Shown piece by piece: positions 1-9,600 of a DNA stretch of 64,000 nucleotides. The stretch spans positions 310,001 through 374,000 of the forward strand of contig NZ_LQOW01000026.1 in the NCBI RefSeq assembly GCF_002102185.1, written 5' to 3'. The notes below the pieces were generated by a model, which was not told the DNA's origin, ran no database searches, and was given only the letters and a program-made list of their open reading frames with translations. The stretch comes from Mycobacterium fragae. Lineage in GTDB: Bacteria > Actinomycetota > Actinomycetes > Mycobacteriales > Mycobacteriaceae. Position 1 is the stretch's first letter. Each line of letters opens with the position of its first letter. Position numbers and translations under genes: made by a program.

Positions 1-2
1 GG

Positions 3-644
3 CACGGCTACACCGACAAGCCCGGCCATCCGCTGGAGATACCGCACTATGTCGAGCATCTGATGGCGGTCCTCGATGCGATCGGCGCGAAGCGAGCCCA
101 CCTGTCCGGCGAATCGCTGGGCGGCTGGGTGGCGGCGCGCGCCGCCGTCGACCATCCCGACAGGGTCGAGCGCCTCGTGCTCAACACCGCCGGCGGCTCG
201 CAGGCCGATCCCGAGGTGATGCAGCGGATCATCACGCTATCCATGGCGGCCGCCGAAAACCCGACCTGGGAAACCGTGCAGGCCCGGATCAAGTGGCTGA
301 TGGCGGACAAGTCCAAGGACTACGACGACCTCGTGGCAAGCCGGCAGCGGGTGTACCGACAACCGGATTTCGTCGCCGCGATGCGCGACATCATGGCGTT
401 GCAGGACCCGCAGATCCGGGCGCGAAACCTGCTGGGCCCCAACGAGTACGGGGCGATCACCGCGCCCACGCTGGTGTTGTGGACCAGCGATGACCCGACC
501 GCCGATGTCACCGAGGGCCGCCGCATCGCGTCGATGATCCCCGGCGCGCGATTCGAGGTGATGCCCGGTTGCGGTCACTGGCCGCAATACGAGGACCCCA
601 AGACCTTCAACCGCCTACATCTCGATTTCCTGTTGGGGCGCTGA
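3..644 (+). CDS. MhpC/BphD-like alpha/beta hydrolase (5' partial)
   Basis: This gene is cut by the window edge: the frame is open from base 3, giving 213 C-terminal residues. The visible part is the core of an alpha/beta hydrolase. The nucleophile elbow GESLGG puts Ser at visible residue 38, the acid is Asp about 164 in WTSDDP, and the His is residue 192 in GCGHW. The gene sits directly upstream of an MhpA-like hydroxylase and an MhpB-like extradiol dioxygenase. It is therefore probably the carbon-carbon hydrolase that splits the ring-cleavage product, as MhpC, BphD and HsaD do. The stop is one base before the GTG of the next gene, so the two are co-transcribed. The substrate cannot be read from sequence, and another esterase function is possible. 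Confidence 0.85.
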   Translation, partial: HGYTDKPGHPLEIPHYVEHLMAVLDAIGAKRAHLSGESLGGWVAARAAVDHPDRVERLVLNTAGGSQADPEVMQRIITLSMAAAENPTWETVQARIKWLMADKSKDYDDLVASRQRVYRQPDFVAAMRDIMALQDPQIRARNLLGPNEYGAITAPTLVLWTSDDPTADVTEGRRIASMIPGARFEVMPGCGHWPQYEDPKTFNRLHLDFLLGR

Positions 645-645
645 G

Positions 646-2313
646 GTGACACAAGACGTTGACGTCGTCGTGGTCGGGGCCGGCCCGGTCGGGTTGACGT
701 TGGCCAATATCCTTGGGCTGCAAGGAGTGCGGACCGTGGTGGTCGAGGAGCGCGAGACGCTCATCGACTACCCGCGCGGGGTCGGTCTGGACGACGAGGC
801 GCTGCGCACCTTCCAGGCGATCGGTTTGGTCGACCGCATCCTGCCGCACACTGTGCCGAACCAGATTCTGCGGTTCTTCGACGCCAAGCATCGGCTGCTG
901 GCCGAAATGGCCCCGGCCGACGCCCGTTTCGGCTGGCCCAAACGCAACGGTTTCGTACAGCCGCTGGTCGACGCCGAATTGCTCGGCGGCTTGGACAGAT
1001 TCGACCACGTCGAGGTGTGGTGGGGCCGTCCGATGATTTCCTGCACCGAGACAGGCGACGCGGTCACCGTCGAGCTCGGCGGCGGAGGTGACACGAGTGT
1101 GCGGGCGCGCTACGTCGTTGGCTGTGACGGCGGGCGAAGCGCGACCCGGCGACTGATGGGTGTGTCCTTCGACGGCACCACCTCGCCGACGCGCTGGCTG
1201 GTGGTCGACATCGCCAACGATCCGCTCGGTCACCCGAACAGCGAGGTCGGCGCCGACCCGCGGCGCCCGTATGCGTCGATCTCGATAGCGCACGGAATTC
1301 GCCGGTTCGAGTTCATGATTCACGCCGACGAGACCGACGAACACGCAGAGGATCCCGCGTTCCTGGCGCGCATGCTGGCGTCGTTCGTCCCCCATCCTGA
1401 CCGTGTCGAGGTGATCCGGCACCGGATCTACACCCATCACTCGCGGATCGCCGGGGCGTTTCGTCGGGGCCGGCTGCTGCTGGCCGGCGACGCCGCGCAT
1501 CTGATGCCGGTATGGCAGGGCCAGGGCTACAACAGCGGCATCCGGGACGCGGCGAACCTGGGTTGGAAGCTTGCCGCGGTGGTGACCGGATGCGCCGATG
1601 ATGCGTTGCTCGACACCTACGACGTGGAACGACGCAAGCACGCCCGGGCAATGATCGATCTCTCGACCATGGTGGGCCGCGTCATCTCGCCGACCAATCG
1701 GCGTGTTGCCGTCGCCCGGGATCTCGTGGTGCGATCGGCCTCAATTGTGCCCATGCTCAAGCGGTATGTGCTGGAGATGCGGTTCAAGCCGATGCCGCGC
1801 TACGAACACGGGGCCGTCGTGCATACTGCACCGGACTCGCCCGTCGGCACCTTGTTCGTGCAACCCCGCGTCGATACCCGTGAACATCAGAACGTCATGC
1901 TCGACGACGTCCTCGGCGACTGGTTCGCGGTACTGTGCTGGAACAACAATCTCCGCGAAATCCTCGGTGCCACAGCGTTTGCAAACTGGAAGGCGCTGGG
2001 CGCAAAGTTCGTGGCGGTGCGGCCGCTGGCTCAGTTGCACTGGACCGGACACGACGATCCTGACGTCACGATCGTCGGCGATCGCAGCGGTGACCTGAAG
2101 GCCTGGTTCGACGCTCACCAAGAGTCCGTGCTGTTTTTGCGCCCCGATCGTTGCATAGCCGGCGCGTGTATTGCTCAGCTCGCGCCCGAGCTGAGCACTT
2201 CGCTTTTCGACGTCCTCACCCTGAGACCAGGAGGAAACCGTGGCGCTAGCACTGTGCTGTATGTCCCACAGCCCCCTACTGAATCTGCCAGGGCCGTCGC
2301 AGGACCTCCTTGA
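646..2313 (+). CDS. mhpA: MhpA-like FAD-dependent aromatic hydroxylase
   Basis: A 555-residue class A flavoprotein monooxygenase, about the length I recall for E. coli MhpA (554). The N-terminal dinucleotide fold shows G11-x-G13-x2-G16. A CDGGRS segment lies near residue 160, and the FAD ribityl-phosphate motif GDAAH is at 281-285, followed by [18 protein letters not shown]. Family members hydroxylate a phenol such as 3-(3-hydroxyphenyl)propionate to a catechol using NAD(P)H and oxygen. The next gene encodes the matching extradiol dioxygenase, so a catechol-forming role is likely. The GTG start follows the upstream stop by one base. The 3' end overlaps the next gene by 74 bases. The exact aromatic substrate is inferred only from family and neighbours. 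Confidence 0.88.
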   Translation: MTQDVDVVVVGAGPVGLTLANILGLQGVRTVVVEERETLIDYPRGVGLDDEALRTFQAIGLVDRILPHTVPNQILRFFDAKHRLLAEMAPADARFGWPKRNGFVQPLVDAELLGGLDRFDHVEVWWGRPMISCTETGDAVTVELGGGGDTSVRARYVVGCDGGRSATRRLMGVSFDGTTSPTRWLVVDIANDPLGHPNSEVGADPRRPYASISIAHGIRRFEFMIHADETDEHAEDPAFLARMLASFVPHPDRVEVIRHRIYTHHSRIAGAFRRGRLLLAGDAAHLMPVWQGQGYNSGIRDAANLGWKLAAVVTGCADDALLDTYDVERRKHARAMIDLSTMVGRVISPTNRRVAVARDLVVRSASIVPMLKRYVLEMRFKPMPRYEHGAVVHTAPDSPVGTLFVQPRVDTREHQNVMLDDVLGDWFAVLCWNNNLREILGATAFANWKALGAKFVAVRPLAQLHWTGHDDPDVTIVGDRSGDLKAWFDAHQESVLFLRPDRCIAGACIAQLAPELSTSLFDVLTLRPGGNRGASTVLYVPQPPTESARAVAGPP

Positions 2314-3181
2314 TGACATCGAAACCGCGATCGCGCAGGCACGAGAGTTCGTCCTCAGCTTCGACCCGGAGCTCGTCGTCATCTTTGCGCCGGACCACTA
2401 CAACGGCTTCTTCTATAAGCTGATGCCCCCGTTCTGCATTGGCACGGATGCGCAGGGCGTCGGCGACTACGGAACCCACGCCGGGCCGCTCGACGTTCCC
2501 GAGGCCATCGCGGTCGGCTGCGCGAAAGTAGTGCTGTCCGCCGGCGTCGACATCGCGATATCGGCGAGCATGGACGTCGACCACGGCACCGTCCAGCCGC
2601 TGGAGAAACTGTTCGGTAAAGCGACTGCACGGCCGGTGATTCCGTTCTTCGTCAACTCGGTCGCCACCCCGCTGGGGCCCTTGCGTCGTTGCCGCGCCCT
2701 CGGCACTGCCGTCGGCAGCTACCTCGCCACCCTGGGCAAGCGAGTGTTGGTCGTGGGATCCGGTGGCCTGTCCCATGATCCGCCGGTACCGACCCTGGCG
2801 ACTGCCAATCCGACTGTGGTGGAACGCATTGTGCACGGCCGACCCATGACCTCCGAACAGCGGATGGCCCGCCAGACCGCGGTGATCGAGGCGGCCAGGA
2901 GCTTCGCCGACGGGTCAAGCGAGCTGCAACCGCTCAACCCGGCGTGGGATCACCGCTTCCTGGAGATCGTCGACGACGGGAAACTCGAAGACTTGGATCA
3001 CTGGTCCAACTCATTCATCGCTCACGAGGGCGGCAACTCCGCCCACGAGATCCGCACCTGGGTAGCCGCATTCGCCGCGCTGGCGGCCGCGGGGCCCTAT
3101 CAGACCGGGGTGCGCTACTACAAAGCGGCCGCCGAGTTGCTCGCCGGATTCGCGGTCCGAACGGCGGTGCCCACGACGTGA
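2240..3181 (+). CDS. mhpB: MhpB-like class III extradiol ring-cleavage dioxygenase
   Basis: A 313-residue LigB-superfamily protein with the length of MhpB, 2,3-dihydroxyphenylpropionate 1,2-dioxygenase. It starts with the family pattern CMSHSPLL (His10), carries [11 protein letters not shown] (His53), and has His116 in SMDVDHG and His180 in GSGGLSHDP. These last two align by position with the catalytic His115 and His179 of E. coli MhpB. The enzyme would cleave a catechol next to a hydroxyl using Fe(II). The GTG start was chosen because a strong GAGGAAACC Shine-Dalgarno precedes it, although this places 74 bases inside mhpA. The stop overlaps the next GTG as GTGA. The side-chain preference of the substrate is unknown. 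Confidence 0.9.
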   Translation: MALALCCMSHSPLLNLPGPSQDLLDDIETAIAQAREFVLSFDPELVVIFAPDHYNGFFYKLMPPFCIGTDAQGVGDYGTHAGPLDVPEAIAVGCAKVVLSAGVDIAISASMDVDHGTVQPLEKLFGKATARPVIPFFVNSVATPLGPLRRCRALGTAVGSYLATLGKRVLVVGSGGLSHDPPVPTLATANPTVVERIVHGRPMTSEQRMARQTAVIEAARSFADGSSELQPLNPAWDHRFLEIVDDGKLEDLDHWSNSFIAHEGGNSAHEIRTWVAAFAALAAAGPYQTGVRYYKAAAELLAGFAVRTAVPTT

Positions 3182-4902
3182 CCCACCAAGTTGATGTGCT
3201 GGTGATCGGCTCGGGCGGCGGCGGTATGACCGCCGCGCTCACCGCCGACGCCTCCGGCCTGGACACTTTGGTCGTCGAAAAGTCCAATTACTTCGGCGGT
3301 TCCACTGCGCTGTCCGGCGGTGGGATCTGGGTACCGGGAGCACCGGCACAGCGCCGAGAAGGGTACGCGCCGTCGCCGGACGGCGTCGTCGATTATCTAC
3401 GGCGCATCACCGATGGTTTGGTCAGCGATGCGCGGATCCGCCAGTACGTCGAGGCGGCGCCGCAGATGATGGAATTCCTCGAGCAGCTCAGCCCATGGTT
3501 CGAATTCGTTTGGAAGCCCGGCTACGCCGACTACTACCCGGAGCTGCCCGGCGGATCGGAACTGGGCAGCACGATCAATGTGCCTCCGATCGATCTGCGC
3601 ACACTGGCGGAGGAGGAGCAGCACCTGCTGCAGCCCCTGGCTCTGGCGCCGCGTGGAATCTGGCTGGGCCCCAAGGAGCTTCGGTCCTTTTATCAAGTGC
3701 GCCAGTCCTGGGCAGGCAAGGCCGTTTTGGTGAAGCTGGTGTGGCGGATGGTACGGGCGCGTGTCTTCGGCGATCGAATCGCAGCAATCGGGCAGTCGCT
3801 GGCAGCACGGCTGCGACTGGCGATGAAGGACCGCGGCATCCCGCTGTGGCTGGAATCCCCGATGACGCAGCTGCTCACCGACGGCAACGGATCAGTCACC
3901 GGCGCGGTCGTCGTGAAAGACGGCACAGCACAACAGGTCTGCGCAAGCCGAGGCGTCATCCTGGCATCCGGCGGATTCGACCATGACCTCGCCTGGCGCA
4001 AAGAACAGCTGCCGATCGTCGACCACGATTGGAGCTTCGGCAACCCCGCAGCCACCGGCGACGGCATCCGCGCGGGTCAACAGGTGGGCGCCGGCACCGA
4101 TCTGCTCGACGAGGCCTGGTGGTTCCCGGCCATCCAATGGCCCGACGGCCGTATGCAATTCATGCTCAACGAGCGCATGATGCCGTCACAGTTCATTGTC
4201 AACGGCGACGGGAAGCGCTTCATCAACGAGGCCGCGCCGTACATGGACTTCGGCCACGCCATGATCGAGGGACAGAAATCCGGTGTCACGCACATTCCGT
4301 GCTGGCTCATCACCGATCACCGCTCGTGGAACCGCTACGTGATCGCCGGGCATCTTCCGCTACCGAAGATTCCCGGCGCGCCGGTCCCCACCGGCCGAAA
4401 GCTCCCCGACGCCTGGCTGCAGTCCGGTGTGGTCAAGACGGCGAACAGCTGGGATGAGCTCGCAAGCCAGATCGGGGTTCCGCCGGCCGCACTCCAAGAA
4501 ACCGCCGCGCGGTTCAACATGCTGGCCCGCAGCGGACACGACGACGACTTCAACAGAGGTGACAGCGTTTACGACAATTACTACGGAGACCCCACCCTGA
4601 AAAACCCCAACCTCTATCCGCTTTGCAAACCGCCCTACTACGCCTTCCAAGTCGTCCTCGGCGACCTGGGCACATCAGGTGGTCTGCGCACCGACGAATA
4701 CGCCCGGGTACTGCGAGCCGACGACACCGTGGTGCGCGGCCTGTATGCCGTCGGTAACACCGCGGCACCGGTGATGGGACGCAGCTACGCCGGTGCCGGC
4801 GCGACCATCGGGCCCGCCATGACCTTTGGCTATGTCGCAGCCAAACACATCGCAAACGAAATCAGAACCACTACTACCGAATCGGCGTCACAACGGAGGT
4901 AA
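3178..4902 (+). CDS. KstD-like FAD-dependent oxidoreductase
   Basis: A 574-residue flavoprotein of the fumarate reductase/3-ketosteroid Delta1-dehydrogenase superfamily. The start GTG overlaps the mhpB stop (GTGA) and is followed at once by the dinucleotide fold [17 protein letters not shown] and an [15 protein letters not shown] segment. The C-terminal flavin motif [14 protein letters not shown] then [16 protein letters not shown] is intact. The frame is open for 78 more codons upstream, but that part lies over mhpB and looks like shadow. The family removes hydrogens from ring ketones or related substrates. Beside an extradiol pathway it could desaturate an alicyclic intermediate, which would fit a steroid or terpenoid ring, but this is inference. 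Confidence 0.85.
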   Translation: MTHQVDVLVIGSGGGGMTAALTADASGLDTLVVEKSNYFGGSTALSGGGIWVPGAPAQRREGYAPSPDGVVDYLRRITDGLVSDARIRQYVEAAPQMMEFLEQLSPWFEFVWKPGYADYYPELPGGSELGSTINVPPIDLRTLAEEEQHLLQPLALAPRGIWLGPKELRSFYQVRQSWAGKAVLVKLVWRMVRARVFGDRIAAIGQSLAARLRLAMKDRGIPLWLESPMTQLLTDGNGSVTGAVVVKDGTAQQVCASRGVILASGGFDHDLAWRKEQLPIVDHDWSFGNPAATGDGIRAGQQVGAGTDLLDEAWWFPAIQWPDGRMQFMLNERMMPSQFIVNGDGKRFINEAAPYMDFGHAMIEGQKSGVTHIPCWLITDHRSWNRYVIAGHLPLPKIPGAPVPTGRKLPDAWLQSGVVKTANSWDELASQIGVPPAALQETAARFNMLARSGHDDDFNRGDSVYDNYYGDPTLKNPNLYPLCKPPYYAFQVVLGDLGTSGGLRTDEYARVLRADDTVVRGLYAVGNTAAPVMGRSYAGAGATIGPAMTFGYVAAKHIANEIRTTTTESASQRR

Positions 4903-4907
4903 CCGAT

Positions 4908-6245
4908 ATGAAAATTTCGCTCTTCTACGAATTTCCACTACCGCGCCCGTGGGCACCCGACGACGAGCACAAGCTTTTCCAGGACGGGCTGGACGAGGTC
5001 GAGCTGGCGGACAAGGCCGGCTTCTCCACAGTGTGGCTCACCGAGCACCACTTCCTCGAAGAGTACTGTCATTCCACCGCGCCCGAGATCTTCCTGGCGG
5101 CAGCGAGCCAGCGAACCAAGAACATTCGCCTCGGCTTCGGGATCATGCACCTGCCGCCGCCCGTCAACCACCCGGCCCGGGTCGCCGAACGCATCGCCAC
5201 CCTCGACCTGCTCTCCAGCGGGCGGGTGGAATTCGGCACAGGTGAGTCGTCGTCGGTCGGTGAATTGGGCGGGTTCGGGATCGACCCCGCCGACAAGCGC
5301 ACCATGTGGGAGGAAGCGTTGGAGGTCGCGATCCGCTGCATGATCGAAGAACCCTTTACCGGGTTCAAAGGCCGCCACGTCGAGATGCCGCCCCGCAACG
5401 TGGTTCCCAAGCCGCTGCAGAAGCCGCACCCGCCGGTATGGGTTGCCTGCACCCGGCCCGCCTCGGTGCAGATGGCGGCGCAGAAGTGCATCGGGGCGCT
5501 GAGTTTCGCTTACACCGGGCCGGGTCCGCTCACCGAACGCGTCAACGGCTACTACAAGGAACTGGAGGAACGCGGCGCGCCCGTGACGCCGCAGACCAAT
5601 CCGAACATCCTGGCCATCGGCGGTGACCTGTCGATGATGGTCGCGCCGACCGACGAGCAGGCAGTCGAACGCATCGGGAAGGGCGGCGGATTCTTCGCGT
5701 TCGGAATCATGCACTACTACATGACCGGAATCCACACACCCGGGCGGACGGGCGTCTGGAAGCGATATCTCGAAGACATCGAGAAGGATCCGACGATCGC
5801 GTACGGGCCCGGCCGCGGGCCGATCGGCAGTCCGGCCACGGTTCGCGAGTTCCTGCGCGGCTACGAGGAGAGCGGGGTCGACGAGCTCATCTTGCTGCTC
5901 ACCCCGCGCACCCACGAGGCGACGATGGAATCGATCGAGTTGATGGGTAAGCTCGTGCTTCCGGAATTCATCGAGCGCGACGAGAAGGCAAGGGCCGACA
6001 AGGCGAAGCGGCTCGAGCCGATCCTGGAAAAGGTCGAGGCGCGCCGGCCGGAATCCCAGGCCCCGGCTTTCGACGAGAGCTATGCCTTCGGCGGTCTGCC
6101 CACCGGTCGAGACCACTACACCGCGAACGAGGTGTCCTTGGCGATGGACGAGATGAACGCCGGGATCGAGCAGGCCGCGAAGAAACTCAAGGAAGAAGGA
6201 TGGGCCAGCAGAAACCCGGATGCCGACAAGCCGAGAACCACATGA
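4908..6245 (+). CDS. LLM-class flavin-dependent oxidoreductase
   Basis: A 445-residue luciferase-like monooxygenase. The N-terminus MKISLFYEFPLPRP, the segment VWLTEHHF and the stretch NIRLGFGIMHLPPPVNHPARVAERIATLDLLSSGRVEFGTG are typical of the bacterial luciferase TIM barrel. It is longer than the usual 340-380 residues because of a C-terminal charged helical extension from about residue 350. Such enzymes use reduced FMN from a separate reductase, and an FMN reductase is encoded three genes downstream at 8066. The start lies five bases after the KstD-like stop and is preceded by GGAGGTAACCGAT, an excellent ribosome site. The substrate is unknown. Oxidation within the aromatic or ring-degradation pathway is the contextual guess. 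Confidence 0.87.
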   Translation: MKISLFYEFPLPRPWAPDDEHKLFQDGLDEVELADKAGFSTVWLTEHHFLEEYCHSTAPEIFLAAASQRTKNIRLGFGIMHLPPPVNHPARVAERIATLDLLSSGRVEFGTGESSSVGELGGFGIDPADKRTMWEEALEVAIRCMIEEPFTGFKGRHVEMPPRNVVPKPLQKPHPPVWVACTRPASVQMAAQKCIGALSFAYTGPGPLTERVNGYYKELEERGAPVTPQTNPNILAIGGDLSMMVAPTDEQAVERIGKGGGFFAFGIMHYYMTGIHTPGRTGVWKRYLEDIEKDPTIAYGPGRGPIGSPATVREFLRGYEESGVDELILLLTPRTHEATMESIELMGKLVLPEFIERDEKARADKAKRLEPILEKVEARRPESQAPAFDESYAFGGLPTGRDHYTANEVSLAMDEMNAGIEQAAKKLKEEGWASRNPDADKPRTT

Positions 6246-7079
6246 ATGATGAGACAGATCGAGCAGCTGTGGCGATACGACGGGCGGCGAGCGGTGGTGA
6301 CCGGATGCTCGTCGGGCATCGGCGCGCAGGTGGTGCAGCAGCTCAGCGCGCTCGGAGCCGACGTGGTCGGATTGGACCTGCGGGGCCCGAGTTTCGACCT
6401 CGCCGAGTTTCACGAGCTTGACCTTGCCGAACCCGCGTCAATCGACCGCGCGGTCGCGTCGATCGGCGATCGGGTCGATGCATTGTTCAATGTCGCCGGC
6501 GTCTCTTCGGGGATCGGTGATCCGCTGCGGGTGGTCACCATCAATTTCCTCGGCCTACGCCACCTCACCGAAGCGGTGACGCCCACGATGCCGGCCGGGT
6601 CCAGCGTGGTGAGCGTGTCCTCGCTCGCGGCCGCCTCCTACCGGGAACATCAAGCAGAAGTAGCCGGCCTGCTGTCTACGCAGACCATGGCCCAGGGGAT
6701 AGATTGGTGTCGCGCTCATCCCGATGCACTGGCCGATGGGGGTTACCGATTGTCGAAAGAGGCCATCATCCTCTACACGATGAGGAAAACGGTGCCGTTG
6801 GGCGCCAAAGGTATTCGCATCAACTGCACCGGCCCGGGCGTGACCGAGACCCCGATCCTCGACCAGCTCCGTGACGCCTACGGCCAGCAGTATCTCGACG
6901 ACATCCCCAAGCCGCTGGGCCGCAGCGCCGACCCCGCCGAGCAGGCAGCCGTCCTGACCTTCCTGAACAGCCAAGCCGCCAGCTACATCTCGGGCCAAAT
7001 ACTGTGGGTGGACGGCGGAAACGTGGGCGCGGCGATTGCCCGCGAGCTCGACGAAAGGCCGACGTCGTGGCCAGCATGA
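6246..7079 (+). CDS. 3alpha-hydroxysteroid dehydrogenase-like SDR
   Basis: A 277-residue short-chain dehydrogenase/reductase. TGCSSGIG is the nucleotide-binding motif, NVAG follows strand 4, and the catalytic pair is Y167-x3-K171 (GYRLSKEA). The long segment between the SVSSLA serine region and the tyrosine resembles the 3alpha-hydroxysteroid dehydrogenase/carbonyl reductase branch, not classical SDRs. It ends with SYISGQILWVDGG. The first ATG begins immediately after the upstream stop, and a second ATG follows directly, so the start could be one codon later. It probably oxidises or reduces a ring or side-chain carbonyl in the same pathway. The steroid assignment is a resemblance, not a proof. 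Confidence 0.86.
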   Translation: MMRQIEQLWRYDGRRAVVTGCSSGIGAQVVQQLSALGADVVGLDLRGPSFDLAEFHELDLAEPASIDRAVASIGDRVDALFNVAGVSSGIGDPLRVVTINFLGLRHLTEAVTPTMPAGSSVVSVSSLAAASYREHQAEVAGLLSTQTMAQGIDWCRAHPDALADGGYRLSKEAIILYTMRKTVPLGAKGIRINCTGPGVTETPILDQLRDAYGQQYLDDIPKPLGRSADPAEQAAVLTFLNSQAASYISGQILWVDGGNVGAAIARELDERPTSWPA

Positions 7080-8056
7080 CCGATTTTCGCCGGGTTGCGC
7101 GCGACGTCAGCAACTGGGGCCGCTGGGGCGACGACGACGAGCTGGGCACGCTGAATTTCATCTCGTCGGACAAGATCGCCGAAGCAGCCGGCCTGGTCAA
7201 GCACGGCAAGGTGTTTCCGCTTGGAGTGGACTTCGGCTCGTCGGGCCCTCAGGGCGCATTCCTATTCCGGCACAACCCGATTCACCTGATGACGGTGGAC
7301 GGCGGCGACGTGAACGCGCTTGCTCGCTACGGGCCGGAGTGGGCCCGCAACCCGGCCGCAAAAGAACTCGGTAAATACTTCCAGGACAATCCATTCCGTT
7401 TCAACGACGACATGATCATCATGCCGCTCCAGGCCGCCACGCAATGGGATGCACTGTCCCACGTCTACTATGAAGACCAGCTCTACAACGGCTTCCCGGC
7501 GAGTTCGGTGTCCAGCCTAGGTGCCTTCCACTGCGGCATCGACAAGGTCGACGGCAAAGGCATCACCTCGCGCGGTGTGCTGCTGGACCTCGTTCGCCAC
7601 CGCGGCGTGGACACCTTTCTGGAACTCGGCAACCCGATCACGCCGGGCGAACTCGACGACGTCGTTCGAGCTCAGGGCGTGACGGTCGGACGGGGCGACA
7701 TCGTTTTGATCCGGACCGGCTGGTGGGCGCGGTTTCTGGCTACCGGCAACGGAGGTGAGCCGGGCTCGGGTTTGGACTGGCGGTGCGCCGCCTGGCTGCA
7801 CGACCACGAGATCGCGGCGGTGGCCGCCGACAATCTCATGGTCGAAGACCCGATATCCGGGGTCGAGGGAACATTTTTGCCCATGCACCTGCTCTGTCTG
7901 CGGGACATGGGGTTGATGCTCGGCGAGTACTGGGATCTCACCGCACTGGCGGACGACTGTGCGGCCGATGGCATCTACGAGTTTCAGCTGGTCGCCCCTC
8001 CGCTCAGGGTTGTTGGTGCGGTGGGCTCTCCGGTGAATCCCATCGCAATCAAGTAG
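7067..8056 (+). CDS. Cyclase-family (PF04199-type) hydrolase with altered metal motif
   Basis: A 329-residue protein resembling the putative cyclase/kynurenine formamidase family, beginning VASMTDFRRVARDVSNWGRWGDDDELGTLN when read from GTG 7067. I chose that start because GAAAGG lies eight bases upstream. ATG 7076, which overlaps the SDR stop as ATGA, would remove three residues. The signature that usually reads H-x-G-T-H-x-D-x3-H is Q122-A-A-T-Q126-W-D128-A-L-S-H132 here, so two histidines are glutamines. This may be a subfamily trait. Later segments such as DIVLIRTGWW and VEDPISG are preserved. In this operon it could hydrolyse an amide, lactone or ring-cleavage product. Activity cannot be assured. 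Confidence 0.83.
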   Translation: MASMTDFRRVARDVSNWGRWGDDDELGTLNFISSDKIAEAAGLVKHGKVFPLGVDFGSSGPQGAFLFRHNPIHLMTVDGGDVNALARYGPEWARNPAAKELGKYFQDNPFRFNDDMIIMPLQAATQWDALSHVYYEDQLYNGFPASSVSSLGAFHCGIDKVDGKGITSRGVLLDLVRHRGVDTFLELGNPITPGELDDVVRAQGVTVGRGDIVLIRTGWWARFLATGNGGEPGSGLDWRCAAWLHDHEIAAVAADNLMVEDPISGVEGTFLPMHLLCLRDMGLMLGEYWDLTALADDCAADGIYEFQLVAPPLRVVGAVGSPVNPIAIK

Positions 8057-8065
8057 GGAAGGTCG

Positions 8066-8653
8066 ATGATGTCGCAATCCAACGGGCCATTGGTCGTCGG
8101 TATCGGCGGCACCCTGAGGTCGAATTCGTCGACCGAACGCGCGCTGCGCCACTGCCTGGAAGCCGTTGAGCGCCAAGGTGGACGCACCAAACTGTATTGC
8201 GGCGAGGACATCGAGCTACCGATGTACAATCCGCACGATCCGGCCCGCACGGCCAAAGCAGTCGAGTTGATCAGCGCGTTGCGGCAGGCCGACGCTGTCG
8301 TCGTCGCGTCGCCCGGCTACCACGGCGGTGTCTCGGGGCTGGTGAAGAACGCACTGGATTACATCGAGGACATGCGTGACGATTCGCGGGTTTACCTCGA
8401 CAACAAACCGTGGGGGTGCATCAGTTGCGCCTACGGGTGGCAGGCTGCGGTGGGCATACTGGACCAGCTCCGATCGATCGGTCATGCGCTGCGGGCCTGG
8501 CCCACTCCGCTTGGGGTGGCGATCAACTCGGCCGATCAGATCTGGGACGAGGCCGGCCAACTGACCGACGTGACCGTCACGAGTCAGCTTGACCTGCTGG
8601 CCTCGCAGGTGTTGACGTTCGCGCGATCAGCCCCGGGCCAGAGCGTCAGGTAG
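8066..8653 (+). CDS. NADPH-dependent FMN reductase
   Basis: A 195-residue flavodoxin-fold reductase. The phosphate-binding loop GGTLRSNSSTERAL lies near residues 14-27, and the segment ASPGYHGGVSGLVKNALDYI is characteristic of NADPH-dependent FMN reductases. GGGAAGG lies just before the doubled ATG (8066 or 8069). The gene follows the cyclase-family gene by nine bases in the same operon. It most likely supplies reduced FMN to the luciferase-like oxidoreductase at 4908, which has no reductase domain of its own. Quinone or azo reduction is an alternative activity in this family. Confidence 0.88.
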   Translation: MMSQSNGPLVVGIGGTLRSNSSTERALRHCLEAVERQGGRTKLYCGEDIELPMYNPHDPARTAKAVELISALRQADAVVVASPGYHGGVSGLVKNALDYIEDMRDDSRVYLDNKPWGCISCAYGWQAAVGILDQLRSIGHALRAWPTPLGVAINSADQIWDEAGQLTDVTVTSQLDLLASQVLTFARSAPGQSVR

Positions 8654-8663
8654 CTGCCGCCCG

Positions 8664-9482
8664 ATGGAGATACGACGCAGGACCGCGGTGGTCGACGGGC
8701 TGGTCACCAGCTACCTGGAGTCCGGCGACGGCGAACCGGTGATTCTGCTGCACGGCGGGGAATTCGGGGCCAGCGCCGAAATCGGCTGGGAGCGCAACAT
8801 CAACGCGCTCGCTGCGCACCATCGCGTGCTGGCCCCCGACATGCTGGGCTTCGGGCACTCGGCCAAAGTCATCGATTTCAACGACGGCCGCGGCATGCGG
8901 ATCCGCCATGTCGCACGGTTTTGCGCCAAGCTGGGCATCGACTCAGCGCATTTCGTCGGCAACTCGATGGGCGCCATCATGTTGCTCACCGATGCCACGT
9001 CGGATTCGCCGGTGTTGCCGATGCGCAGCATGGTGGTCATCTGTGGCGGCGGTGAAATTCAGCGCAACCATCACATGGAGGCGCTGTACGAATACGACGC
9101 GACGATGCCGGCCATGCGCCGGATCGTCGAGGCGCTTTTCCATGCTCCGGACTATCCGGCAGACGACGACTATGTGCGGCGCCGCCACGAATCCGCCACG
9201 TTGCCCGGCGCGTGGGAGGCGGTCGCCGCGGCTCGCTTTCGCCGGCCCGGCGCCGCGCCGCCGCCCAACCCGTCGAGTAGCCGCGCGTACGAGCGCATCT
9301 CGGTCCCGACACTCGTGATCGAGGGCGCCTGCGACAAGCTTCTCCCACTCGGGTGGGCCAAGGAGATCGCCGACCAGATACCCGGCGGCCGGTCGGCTGT
9401 GGTCGAGGCAGCCGGGCACTGCCCCCAGATCGAGCAACCGTCGATAGTCAACGAGCTGCTGCTGGACTTCCTTCGTTTTTGA
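8664..9482 (+). CDS. Second alpha/beta hydrolase of the ring-cleavage cluster
   Basis: A 272-residue alpha/beta hydrolase with an intact triad: Ser101 in the elbow GNSMGA, Asp224 in EGACDKLLP, and His252 in AAGHCPQIEQP. The oxyanion region reads LLHGGEFGASA. It resembles meta-cleavage product hydrolases and is the last gene of the cluster, ten bases after the FMN reductase. With the hydrolase at the window start it makes two candidates for the carbon-carbon bond hydrolase step. They may act on successive intermediates, or one may be an esterase. No clear Shine-Dalgarno precedes the ATG, so translation may depend on coupling. Confidence 0.87.
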   Translation: MEIRRRTAVVDGLVTSYLESGDGEPVILLHGGEFGASAEIGWERNINALAAHHRVLAPDMLGFGHSAKVIDFNDGRGMRIRHVARFCAKLGIDSAHFVGNSMGAIMLLTDATSDSPVLPMRSMVVICGGGEIQRNHHMEALYEYDATMPAMRRIVEALFHAPDYPADDDYVRRRHESATLPGAWEAVAAARFRRPGAAPPPNPSSSRAYERISVPTLVIEGACDKLLPLGWAKEIADQIPGGRSAVVEAAGHCPQIEQPSIVNELLLDFLRF

Positions 9483-9522
9483 CGTCCCCTGAGCCATCCG
9501 CCGCACTTTGAGGCGTGTCTCA

Positions 9523-9550
9523 TTGGGATTAGTGTGAATTTTGTTACATA
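9523..9550 (+). promoter_or_regulatory. Candidate promoter of the mce operon
   Basis: TTGGGA at 9523-9528 and TACATA at 9545-9550 are separated by 16 bases. They resemble SigA-type -35 and -10 boxes, but the -10 matches poorly. Transcription would begin near 9557 and leave a leader of about 45 bases before the GTG chosen for yrbEA. This is the only gap over 100 bases near the 5' end of the mce genes, so a promoter here is expected. Confidence 0.3.
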
Positions 9551-9551
9551 G

Positions 9552-9573
9552 TGTGGCACATGGGAAACATGTG
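9552..9573. promoter_or_regulatory. Inverted repeats upstream of yrbEA (possible operator)
   Basis: Two overlapping inverted repeats lie between the candidate mce promoter and the yrbEA start: TGTG-G-CACA (9552-9560) and CACAT-N7-ATGTG (9557-9573). Their position at or just after the predicted transcription start is where a repressor would act. Known mce operons are controlled by FadR-type (Mce1R, Mce2R) or TetR-type (Mce3R, KstR) repressors. I cannot assign this element to any of them, and no regulator gene is adjacent. Confidence 0.35.
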
Positions 9574-9600
9574 TTCTCACATTTCGTGGTGCCCGACGCG

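Noticed and set aside
607..1641. 344-codon minus-strand frame opposite mhpA
   Set aside because: It is antisense to a clear flavoprotein gene and shows no family motif. High-GC DNA gives such frames by codon bias.
2944..3177. 78-codon extension of the KstD-like gene into mhpB
   Set aside because: GTG 3178 overlaps the mhpB stop and is followed directly by the dinucleotide fold.
4938..6413. 491-codon minus-strand frame opposite the luciferase-like gene
   Set aside because: It is low-complexity and rich in Arg, Gly and His, with no recognisable fold, and it lies opposite a well-supported gene.
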